This document shows positions 10,301 through 22,300 of a stretch of DNA of 64,000 bases, in pieces (within the stretch, counting starts at the first letter, position 1; each line of letters opens with the position of its first letter). Source of the DNA: Coix lacryma-jobi var. lacryma-jobi (lineage: Eukaryota; Streptophyta; Magnoliopsida; Poales; Poaceae). Position numbers and translations under genes: made by a program. The stretch is from the NCBI GenBank assembly GCA_009763385.1, contig CM019826.1, forward strand, positions 65,409,864 to 65,473,863, given 5' to 3'. The notes under the pieces were generated by a model. That model was not told the DNA's origin. It worked only from the letters and a program-made list of their open reading frames with translations, and searched no databases.

Positions 10301-13300
10301 CGCCAAACGTGGGCGTCTTCAATCTCCGGCTGTAGCTGAAAATCGTAGAGAAGATCCCAGACCTTGAGAAATTCTACCATCACTTCTACTGTCAAATTAC
10401 CACGAATATCAAGAACCCAAGCCCGATCAGTAAGAGCTTCTTTAAAGGCCCAGCTCAGTAAACACCTTACTGAAGCTCACTATCCACCTTCCATCACCAA
10501 AATGGATACAATCTCTATGGAAGAAATAGCTTGCTGCAAATATCTTTTTTTTTTCACGAACACGCAGGAGAACTGCGCATCAATATATTAAGAAGAAAAA
10601 CAAGGGGTAGGGAAACCCCAGAATGTTACATGACAGAGCCTGAACCCAGTCTAAAACAAAACAAAGAAACTTACTCCTTACTCTTAGGAACTAAACGACC
10701 GGGAACACGCAAATATCTACCAAACTGGATACATATCACCAATACCTACCTGCTTGCTGCTCAATCAATTATGAAAATTTTAACCAAGAAAACATAGCTT
10801 GCAAACTGGCATCTTTTGAACCAAAGTTTGAGGGGCATCTTCATCAGTATAGCTGTATAGCATATTCACCTTGACTATTTAACACTAGGTCATTCCATCT
10901 GTTGGTGTAAATAATAAATTGTAAAGGGGCTTATATGTAAAAGTAAGAAGATAGAATAGAGAGCACGGGTCTGGGAACAGACCAGACAGAACCTTCCCCA
11001 AATTCAACATGGTATACGGAGCCAAAGTTAGGGTTTCGCGAGGTGGTGGCGGCGCTGCAGTCCAGTGCTTGGCCGGCGAGCTCGCGTGAGCGTGCGGTGC
11101 AGGAGGAGGCGCGGCGGCGCTTGCGCTCAGGAGGAGGTGCGTGCAGCGCGCGTGCAAGGTGCGCACGCGGAGGCAGGCTTGGCGGCGCTCGCGCAGCGGA
11201 CTCGCGCGGCGCTCGTGCAGAGGCGACAGGTCGCGGACTCGCGTGGAGGCGGGCATGGCGGCACTCGCGCAGAGGCAGGCAGAGAGCTCGGTCCGTGTTG
11301 TGTTGTTCCAGGCCCTTGGGTTCCAGGAGCAAAAGAGAGGGCTGTTGCGTGGTGCTGCTCTTGAGGTGCTGTGACTTTGTGATTTGGGAAGGTGGAGGCT
11401 TGGTTACTGGATTTGGAGTTTGGGGGAAGAACTGAAGAAAGGTTGGTGTTCTGGCAAAAGGAAATAGAAGGTGCTGCTGCTGAGTGACAGTGGTCTGTTG
11501 AGAACATGAGCACTGAAAAGGAGACGTTGAAGCCAAAAGGCAGTGAGGATAATGGTGGTGGTAGTGGAGGTGATTCACTAGTTACCAGGGATGAGATGAA
11601 GTCCATGATTCAGGGGTTGCTGGAGGCAGTTATGAGTGTTCCTAGGGGGGCACCGGAACTTAAGCTGAAGTTGGAGCTTGTACCAAATGATGTGAAGTTG
11701 GAAGGAAGTAAGAACTATTTGAGTTGGTCTAGAAGAGTGCAAGTGATCCTAGGAGGAAAAGGAGTAGAGCATTATTTGACGGAGGATTGTGTTGAGCCAG
11801 CCAACAAGCTTAGCCCCGAGTGGAAGGTGTGGCGCGCAACAGACTCTACTATAGTGGCGTGGTTATTGGCATCCATGTCACCGTCTGTTGGTAAAATGGT
11901 GGAAGCTATGCCCACGGCGGCGCAGATATGGAAAACCCTAAGCAACATGTATTCCAAGCGAGGGAATGTGATGGTGATGATGAAAATTCAGAATAAGGCT
12001 GATGCAGTGAAACAAGCAGGGAGGTCAGTGGAGCAATATGCTAGTGAGTTGCAGTATCTATGGGGAGAGCTGGACCACTATGCTCCACTTAGGATGAGAG
12101 ATCCAGGGGATGTTCGAGATGTTCAGAAGTGGGTAGAGGACAGAAGGGTGACTCATTTTCTGAAGAACCTGGACCCTGAGTTTGAGAGTAGGAGGGCTGC
12201 CTTCTGCCACCAGGAGAGTTTACCTACCATGGAAGAGGCTGTATCAGCCATGGTCATTGAGGAGAGCAGGCTGCACATGATGAGAGGTGAAAATCTTGTG
12301 AAGTCAGCATATACTAGTGTGGCAGAGAGGTTGTGTTACAACTGTGGTGAGAAGGGACACATGAGCTATAGTTGTCCCCTTCCAAAAAACTATGGTGGCA
12401 GGAGTGGAACTCGGGGAGGTCGTGGTGGTGCTCGCGGCGATCAAGGAGGTCGTGGTGGTCGTGGTGGTGGACGTGTAGGAGGACGTGGCAGAGGCCGTGG
12501 TGTCCCTCAAGCCAATGCAGCCCTGGAGAGTTCTACCACAGAGAGTGGTCCTCAAGTTAATCCTGAAGTTCAGTCCCTCACCTTAACTGGGGAACAGGTC
12601 AAGCAGTGGGAACAATGGCAGAAGTTTAAAGCATCTGAAGCCCCCAGTACCACTCCAGTTGGTTCTGTGATTGCCACCACCAGTCACTTTGGTAACTTTG
12701 CCAACTATGCCCACTTGGGCAAAGGTACTCAGGCACAGGCACTTGCATCCACATGCATAACATAGAATGGGTCATTGATTCAGGAGCTTCCAAACATGTC
12801 ACAGGCATATCTAGTTCTTTTAAAACATATAACTCACATTCCTATTCTGAAACTATTCAAACTGCGGATGGTACCTCTCAACCCATTCATGGTGTAGGAT
12901 CCATAGAGTGCACTCCATCTCTTCACTTATCTTCTGTTTTGCATGTCCCTTCCTTCCCAGTCAATCTCCTCTCAGTTAGTTCACTTGTTGACCAGTTCAA
13001 ATGCACTGTTACATTTGATGAAAATTTCTGTGTCTTTCAGGAGAAGAGGACGGGGAGAGTGATTGGGACTGGAGTCAGGCGTAATGGGCTGTGGTTCATC
13101 AACCAAGAACAGTCAGCATTGGCAGCAGCTACTGGAACACAAGAGAGGGAGATCTACTTGCTTCATCGCCGGTTAGGACATGTACCTTTTGGAAGCTTGA
13201 ATAATTTATATCCTGATGTTTTTGAGGATGTGGACATAAAGAAACTTGTGTATGATGCTTGTGAACTTGGGAAACATACAAGGACAACTTATCCTAGTAT

Positions 13301-16300
13301 TGGCCTTCGGAGTTGTGAACCTTTTATGTTAATACACTCTGATGTTTGGGGTCCCTGCTCAGTTACATCTTTGAGTGGATTTAAATGGTTTGTCACATTT
13401 ATTGACTGCTATACTCGTATGACGTGGATTTATATGCTTAGGGGTAAGCATGAGGTCCTTCGGTGCTTCCAGGATTTTCATAAGTTAGTTGCAAACCAAT
13501 TCAATACTAGAATTCGGATTATTCGAACTGATAATGGAAAGGAGTATGTAAACCATGATTTTGAGGCATATCTCTCGGAGCATGGGATTATACATCAAAC
13601 TACTTGTCCTAGTACCCCACCACAAAATGGTGTTGCTGAGAGGAAGAATCGACACTTGCTAGAGGTAGCAAGGTCCATCATGTTCCAGATGAATGTGCTC
13701 AAATATCTCTGGAGTGAAGCGGTGTTAACAGCAGCGTATTTAATCAATCGTATGCCATCTAGGATTCTTGGTATGAAGTCACCTGCAGAGCTGTTGTTGG
13801 GACAACAAGAGTTTAAAGTACCCCCAAAAGTATTTGGTTGTGTGTGCTTTGTCAGGGACCATAGGCCTTCAGTTGGTAAGTTGGATCCTCAGGCGGTGAA
13901 GTGTGTTTTTGTTGGATATTCTTCTACACAGAAGGGTTACAAGTGTTGGGACCCCAGTGGAAAGAAATTGTTTGTGAGTATGGATGTGACATTCAGAGAA
14001 TCTGAACCATACTATACAAAACCATGGGATCTTGATCCGTTCCTGGAGGAATTCTCTTCAGTCACTGAGGGTGACAGCAGAGAGGGGGAGAATGTAGGAG
14101 CTGATGGTCAAAAGGAGGTGATTGTTGGTACCATCCCATGTCCAATGGATAGGCCTGAACCTCAGGGGGAGGTAATTCATCAAGATAATGGTGTGGATGT
14201 GAGAAATAGTGACTGTGAAGGAGAAGAGATAGTTGGTGATGAGTTAAGTGGTGATGGGAATGAGGAGGCAAGTAACGAAGGAAGTGAAGAGGTAAATGTT
14301 GAGAATGAGAAGGAGCCGATAGTGTACCAAAGGAGACGGTTTAAGAGTCAGGGGGAGCAAGCAGCTGAAAAAGAGCCGATCGTGTATCGGAGGAGAAGGT
14401 TTAGGAGCCAGGAGGAGCAAATCAATACACCGCAGCCACGACAGCCTGGTTCTTCAGTCCCAAATCTCTCCTCAGATCTCTCTCCGTTGAGCTCCTCGAC
14501 TCACTGTGGGTCGAGTGGTAATGTATCCTCTAATCCTGAACTTGTTGAGCTACCTCTTGCACAACGTAGGGATACTAGATCCAACTTTGGTAAACCTCCT
14601 GTTCGTTATGGTTTTGAGCATCCTAGTGTAGATCATGACATTGCCAACTTTCTCTCATACTCTCGTCTTTCACCTGCATATAGAGCATTTGTTGCATCTT
14701 TACAAACAGTGCCTATTCCAAGGGACTGGAGGTGTGCAAAACAGGATCCTAACTGGAATGCTGCAATGAGAGAAGAAATGTATGCCCTTCAGAAGAACAA
14801 GACATGGGAACTAGTCCCACTTCCAAAAGGGAAAAAAGCTGTGGGCTGTAAGTGGGTCTTCACTGTGAAGCAAAACCCAAAAGGAGAGGTGGACAGGTAC
14901 AAGGCAAGGCTGGTTGCAAAAGGCTATAGTCAAACTTATGGTATTGATTATGATGAGACTTTTGCTCCTGTGGCAAAGATGGGTACTGTTAGGACCTTAA
15001 TCTCTTATGTTGTTAACTTTGATTGGCCTCTACATCAGATGGATGTGAAGAATGCATTTCTTCATGGTGACTTACAGGAAGAAGTCTATATGGAAATTCC
15101 ACCGGGGTTTGCTAATAGCCAAACTGTTGGCAAGGTGTGCAAACTTAAAAAATCGCTCTATGGACTAAAACAATCACCCCGAGCATGGTTTGACAGGTTC
15201 AGGAGGGCGGTCTGTGGTATGGGTTATACTCAATGCAATGGTGATCATACAGTCTTCTATAAGCATAGAGGAGCATTTATTACTATTATGGCGGTGTATG
15301 TGGATGATATTGTCATTACAGGAGATGATGTGGAGGAAATCAAATGCTTGAAGGAGAATTTGGGAAAAACCTTCGAGGTAAAGGATCTTGGACCACTTAA
15401 GTATTTCCTTGGGATTGAAATTGCTAGGTCACCTAAAGGGATAGTTCTCTCTCAAAGGAAATATGTCCTTGATCTGTTGGCTGAAACTGGCATGTTGGGA
15501 TGTCGGCCATGTAGCACTCCTATTGATAAAAATCATCAAACCAGTGCCCAGTGTGGAGATTGTGTGAACAAAGAAACATATCAAAGATTGGTGGGAAGAC
15601 TAATATACCTATGCCATACAAGGCCCGATATTTCTTATGCATTGAGTGTGGTGAGCAGGTATATGCATGATCCAAGAACAGGACATATGGAGGTGGTCTA
15701 CAGGATTTTGAGGTATCTAAAGGGAACTCCCGGGAAAGGACTATGGTTTAAAAAGAATGGGCACCTGGACTTGGAGGGATACTGTGATGCTGATTGGGCA
15801 AGTAGCAAAGATGATAGGAGGTCTACTTCTGGTTATTGTGTGTTCGTGGGAGGAAATCTTGTTCCGTGGCGAAGTAAGAAACAAGCTGTTGTGGCACGAT
15901 CTACTGCAGAAGCTGAATATAGGGCGATGTCAGTGAGCTTATGTGAGATGCTGTGGTTAAAAGGCTTGCTGAAGGAGCTGCGGCTGCTGAGAAGTGAGAC
16001 CATGATGCTTCACTGTGATAACATTGCTGCAATCAATATTGCAAATAATCCGGTGCAATTTGATCGCACTAAGCATGTGGAGATTGATAGATTCTTCATC
16101 AAGGAGAAGCTAGACGGTGGGGTCCTAAGGTTAAAATATGTAAAATCACGTGGTCAACTAGCTGATTGTTTTACAAAGGGTTTAGGACCTAGCGAGAATG
16201 AGTTGAGTTGTAGCAAGATGGGCATGATAGATATCTTTAGCCCATCTTGAGGGGAGTGTTGGTGTAAATAATAAATTGTAAAGGGGCTTATATGTAAAAG

Positions 16301-19300
16301 TAAGAAGATAGAATAGAGAGCACGGGTCTGGGAACAGACCAGACAGAACCTTCCCCAAATTCAACACCATCCATGGCCACTTAGAAGTGCAACATGTTCA
16401 CTGGTACCTACTTTAGTTTGGATTTAGTGTTAACTGTTAAGGTATGATATAGGTTACTAACCTCATGGAAAATAGTCTCTTTTGCTCCATCCTATGTATC
16501 ACATTTCAGATCGTGAATTCAGTTAGTCAAATTAAATATTTGGATCCATAGATTCATCATTTTAATAGCTGCGCAACATGGGTATCACTATTGTAGGACC
16601 ATTGATAACTGTGTATAAAATACTTATCATGAAATCAAGAACCAAATATCCTAAGGTGGTATACTTACCATGAAATCAAGAAACAAATATCCTAAGGGGG
16701 GTTACAGTATTTGCTGCTCAAAGTTGAATTTTAATGACATAAATGAAACAGGACATAAGAGTGGCATATTCTGAAAAAGTTAAAGTACGAGAGTAGTTTA
16801 TCCTAAAGGACTCTCCATATCCTGCAACAGAAAAATTATATTTATGAAGCATATAAGGCTATGAAAAAAAAAAACTTACATGGTAGACTTCTTTACTACC
16901 AATATATTCAAAAAGTCGATCTATGAAAGTATCCATGAATCCAAATGCACGATTGCCATGACCTATGAAAAGCTGTTTGTTACTTTTCTGCATGCATGTT
17001 ACTTCAAAAATACAATAGGAATACTGTCATGAAATTTAACTCACCCAAGGCAACAAATCCTAATGCAGAACCTGCAGCAACGGCATACCCTTCCCTTTCT
17101 AGCACGTTGTCACCACCACTTCTTCGGCCAATCTCACCCTAAAGATACAACAAAAGATATTTAATTCCAAAACCCAGCTTTCAAGCAAGTTGGGGTAGCC
17201 TAGAGATGAAATCTCACAAGAGCCAGATGACAAAAAAAAGATAGTACTACTATAAAAATATTAATGTAGTACTCTCCCCAGTCACACAACACACAAGTGA
17301 CGTTGTGAGGCTGTTTGGAACTTTGACAACTTTTTAGCATAATGTGTCTATAAAATATAAGAAAACTTATACATTTTACAAACTCTTTTTCAAAGGCAAA
17401 TCTAATGTCTTCCAAATATCAAACTCAATACGCAAAAAGTATTCCGTAGTCAAATTTTGTACAGGTTGACTTGCGATAAACTCAAAATGTCACTTATTTG
17501 TGACTCAAGGGAGTATAACTGTACAAGTTATAGTAATAGTGTGAACATTTAAAAATACAGAAGGTTCATTTTTTTTCTATTTTGCAAGAACTATAGTATA
17601 CCAAAAGGATTAAGCAAAATATAATGCGTATGCATGGTAATATAAGGAAAATTGAACCAATGTTTTCTTTGCTCATTGGTTAAAACCTAAGAAAAGACAA
17701 GGATAACTTGATACAGAATCAAAAGAGAAGAAAGGGAGCCTTTGACTTATTGTCATGATTACCAGAAGTATCTTCATGGTGAGTGCATGAGCTGAGCCTT
17801 CATATAGAAGTCCAATTCCCATTACTGCTGCTGACTGAACGGATAAAAGAATTAAGAAGATCTCTAATATTTTCTGCTAATAACAATTAATCAGCTTGAC
17901 TATTGCTCAGATGACACAACAGAACAGTAACAGATTACTAAGCAACTTATTTTTTATCACAGTTTATGAATAGCTGTGTAAAGATGAACTACAGAATCAA
18001 TGTGTGAAACTACAACAATGATATAAAGCAGCAAGCCACATTACAAGATTTTATTAATTCCATTCTGACACTCATGATATCAGGGTCGTACAAATAGTAA
18101 AAAAACAAAAACCCATAAATTAAATACTAAGCCCCATTAGGCTTATTTCTACATTTTGCTTATGTGACCTGTTATAGAACCAGCTGTAATCTGATTTACA
18201 GCTCTCGAGCTGAACAATTCCGGTTAAAAGTGCTAAGGATTGTGAATGAATTGATTGGGCTAACCCTAGAAGGGTAGCAATATAGTATCCCTTACATGGG
18301 CCTCATGGGCCTAGACACATATACTCCAACACCCCCCGCAGTCTGAACTACCGGCGCAACAGAGTTTCAAGACTGAGCACGAAAAGAAGTACAACACACA
18401 AGCCCCCCACAGACTCAACTAGCCACTAGTGATGTTGAGGCTGGAGCGAAACTCGGAGAACGTCGAGGACGGGAGGCCCTTGGTGAAGATGTCAGCAAAC
18501 TGGGAGGTGGTCGGGACATGGAGAACGCGAACATCTCCAATGGCCACCCGATCGCGGACAAAGTGGAGGTCAATCTCCACATGCTTGGTCCGCTGGTGCT
18601 GAACGGGGTTGGTGGAGAGGTACACCGCGCTGACGTTGTCGCAGTAGACCAACGTGCTCCGTGTCAGAGGACTATGGAGCTCGCCAAGGAGCTACCGGAG
18701 CCAGGAGGCCTCAGCCACGCCGTTAGCAACAGCGCGGTACTCCGCCTCGGCACTGGAATGGGAGACCACCAGCTGGCGCTTGGACGACCAAGACATCAGG
18801 GCCGAGGAAGACAGCATAGCCGAAGGTGGACCGGCGAGTATCAGAACATTCGGCCCAGTTGGCGTCGGTGTAGACCACGAGCTCGATGGAGGCCGACCCA
18901 GTTGGCGTCGGTGTAGACCACGAGCTCGATGGAGGCCGACCAGTGCAGGAGCAAGCCGTAGTCGACGGTGCCGCGGAGGTAGCGAAGGAGGCGCTTGAGA
19001 GCCGTGAGGTGAGGCTCACGCGGATCATGCATATGGACGCAAATCTGCTGAACTGCATATGTGATGTCCAGGCGGGTGAAGGTGGAAGTACTGAAGCGCC
19101 CCTGCAAGACTCCGGTACACAGTGGGGTCAGTAACTGCGGTGCCCTCGGTCTCTGACAGCTTGGCCTGAGTGTCTGTTGAGTAATCTGCTGTTGTTTCCT
19201 TCTACAGCAAGTAGCATATCTTAGTCCTTAAGTTTTCTTGGCATGTAAGAAAGGACAGCTAGTAGTAGTAGTCAAATTAGATTTTGCTTGTGTTGTTTCA

Positions 19301-22300
19301 CAGCTGCTAAGAGTAGTAAGTGACCGACTGTGCATGTCTATATATATGTACCCATATGCAATGGAAAAAGGCAGCTTCTTTGCCACAATCTTCTTGTGTT
19401 CAGGTTTCAGCCACTGCTGAACTGTGTGCTGTGAGGGAGAGGGCAGAGAGAGCTCAGCTCTTCTTCAACCTTGGGTCAAGGGAGAGGGAGAGGGAAGGAG
19501 AGCAGGGTCTGCTCACCTTGGTTGCTCGTCCAGTGACCAACAAGTGGTATCGGAGCCGTACACCGTCGCTGCGCTTAACAACCGGCGATGGCTGATGACG
19601 CCACTGCTGTGCCGAAGGGTACTGAGACCTCCGGGAAGGAGCTTCCCCTGGCCACTCAGCCCATGGTGGAGGTGCGCACGGTGTGGGAGGTCAGCAGCAC
19701 TTCCTGGCCGATGCTGACCTGCACCAACTATGGCGAGTGGGTTGTCCACATGAAGTGGAAGATGCGCGCCCGCCGTTGCTGGGCCGCCGTCGAGACTGGA
19801 GGTGCCGGTGAGGATGCGGAGGTAGGTGCCAAGGAGGCGCTGCTGGCATCCACTCCGGCCGAGTTCCATGAGGCGATCGGCGCAAAGAACACGGCGAAGG
19901 AGGCGTGGGAGATGCTTGCGACGTTCCGCGTCGGCTCGGATCGAGCCAAGAAGGCCAAGGCGCAGCAGCTGCATCGCGAGTTCGACGACATGAAGTTCCG
20001 TCATGGCGAGTCCATGGAGGATTTCTCGCTGCGGCTGCAGTCCGTGGCCAGCCAGCTGGCCGCGTTCGGGAAGCCGATGGACGAGGAGGACGTCGTGGCC
20101 AAGCTTCTTCGCGTCGTGCCGGCCATGTACACCCAGCTGGCCCTCTCCATCGAGACCATGCTGGACATGGCCACATTGTCTCTAGAGGATGTGGCCGGGC
20201 GATTCCGTGCGGTGGAGGATCGCACGCCGGCGCCACTGGAGAAGGAGAAGGACAGCAGCAAGCTGCTGCTGACCGAGGAGGAGTGGACCGAGCGCATGAA
20301 GGAGAAGCGGTGGACCGGGGAAGGCTCTTCCAGCCGTGGCGGCGGCGGCGATGGTGGCGGCGGCGGCGGCAAGCAGCGCAGCAAGCCGCCACAAGGAAAG
20401 AAGAAGATCACCGACCCCAACGCGTGCAGACGTTGCGGGAAGGTGGGGCGCTGGGCGCGGGAGTGTCCGGAAAAGAAGCCGAAGGAGGAGAAGGTGCACC
20501 TGGCTCGGGAGAACAGCGACAACGAGCACGCATTGTTGATGGGCGAGTAATGTGCGTTGCAGGAAGGCAAAGCAGGGGAGGCGGTAGCGGAGCAGAGGAT
20601 TGCGCCGCAGGACGTCGACCTTGACGAGCCGCGCGCGCAAGTCCATCTGGGCGCGGTCGGCGACGAGCTCGAGCACAGGTGGTATCTCGACTCCGGGGCG
20701 AGCAACCACATACGGGATGTTGCGCCGCCTTCTCCGACCTCGACAAGAACAAGACCGGTTCAGTCAAGTTCGGCGATGGGTCGCGGGTTGACATCCGCGG
20801 CCAAGGCACCGTCCTCTTCTGGTGCCGAAACGGCAAGCACCGCGCGCTGACGGATGTGTACTACATCCCGCAGCTGCACTCGAGCATCGTAAGCTTGGGG
20901 CAGCTGGACGAGCGCGGTGCGGAAGTATTGATCCGCGATGGGGTGCTGCGGATCAGGGACAAGGAGCGGCATCTTCTCGCCAAGATAATGCGCTCCCGTA
21001 ACCGGCTTTATCTTCTCGATCTGAAGGTGGAGCAGCTGGTGTGTCTGGCGGCCGCATGTACCGAGGAGCCATGGTTGTGGCACGGCCGATTCGGCCACCT
21101 GAGCTTCGACGCGCTCAGGCAGCTCGGGAAGATGGTGACGGGGCTGCCACAGATCAAGCACGCCGGCGAGCTTTGCGACAGCTGCCTGGCGGGAAGCAGA
21201 GGAGGCTATCGTTCCCTAAGGCGGTGAAGTACCAGGCGACGGATCCGCTCGAGCTGGTCCATGAGGACCTTTGCGGGCCAATCACGCCGGCGACACACGG
21301 CGGCCGGCGGTACTTCCTCCTGCTTGTGGACGACTACAGCCGGTGCATGTGGCTCCAGCTCCTGAAGAGCAAGAGCGATGTGGCGGACGCCATCAAGCGC
21401 TTCAAAGCGCGCGCAGAGATGGAGTCCGGGAAGAAGCTGCGGGTGCTGAGGACGGACCGCGGCGGCGAAATCACGACAGTGGAGTTCGCTGCCTACTGCG
21501 CGGAGGAGGGGGTAGGGCGCCACCTCGCCCTACTCGCCGCAGCAGAACGATGTCGTGGAGCGCCGGAACCAGACCATCGTCGGCATGGCGAGGTCGATGA
21601 TGAAGGCCAAGGGGGTGCCGACAGCGTTTTGGGGAGAGGCGGTCACCACCGCGGTTCACATCCTCAACCGGTCACCAACCAAGGCCTTGAAGGGGGTGAC
21701 GCCATACGAGGCATGGCATGGGCGCAAGCCCAATGTCTCGTACCTACGCACGTTCGGCTGCATCGGCCATGTGAAGGCCACCAAGCCGAGCCTCGGCAAG
21801 CTGGATGACAGGAGCACACGCATGGTGTTCCTCGGCTACGAGGAGGGATCAAAGGCATATCGCCGGTATGATCCGGTCGGCGGCAAGGTGGTGGTGTCCC
21901 AGGATGTGGTCTTCGACGAGGCCGCGTCGTGGAAGTGGGATGGGCCAGAGGCAGGGAAAGAACAAGGCGGCGGCGGTCTCTGCGACTCATTCGTCGTCGA
22001 GCAATTGGTGATCCAAGGCTACGATGAGGCTGTGGAGGCGCCGGTGGCCGGGGAAGCGCAAGCACCAGAACCTCCAGCGGCGGAAGCGGAGCAGCCGGCT
22101 GTTGCAGAGGTGGAGGAGCCACCTAGCCCAGGCAGAGCGGGCCACTCCCCGCCAATGGAGGGGCAATCCCCTGTTTCGCCAGAACAAGGGATGCCGGCAG
22201 CAACAACGATCGAGTACGCATCACCACCATCAAACGTCTCGGATTTCGTGGACGCCTTCCACGAAGGAGAGGAGGTCCGATTCCGGCGCATGGACAACGT

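Larger units (their letters stand above)
10900..16366 (+). mobile_element. Copia-2, complete young Ty1/copia element with 110-bp LTRs
   Basis: This 5467-bp element has identical 110-bp LTRs (TGTTGG...CAACA), a 5-bp target-site duplication CCATC (10895-10899 and 16367-16371), a primer-binding site, a gag ORF, a full-length pol ORF and a purine tract before the 3' LTR. Identical LTRs point to a recent insertion. The short LTRs and the Gag-Pol domain order PR-IN-RT-RH fit an Ivana/Oryco-like copia, but lineage is a guess. It lies in the intron between W12 and W13, antisense to APC1. Gag and pol are in different frames (see findings). Confidence 0.96.

Noticed and set aside
19691..20392. 233-codon minus-strand ORF
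   Set aside because: Shadow of the Copia-4 gag, which has capsid and knuckle motifs on the plus strand.
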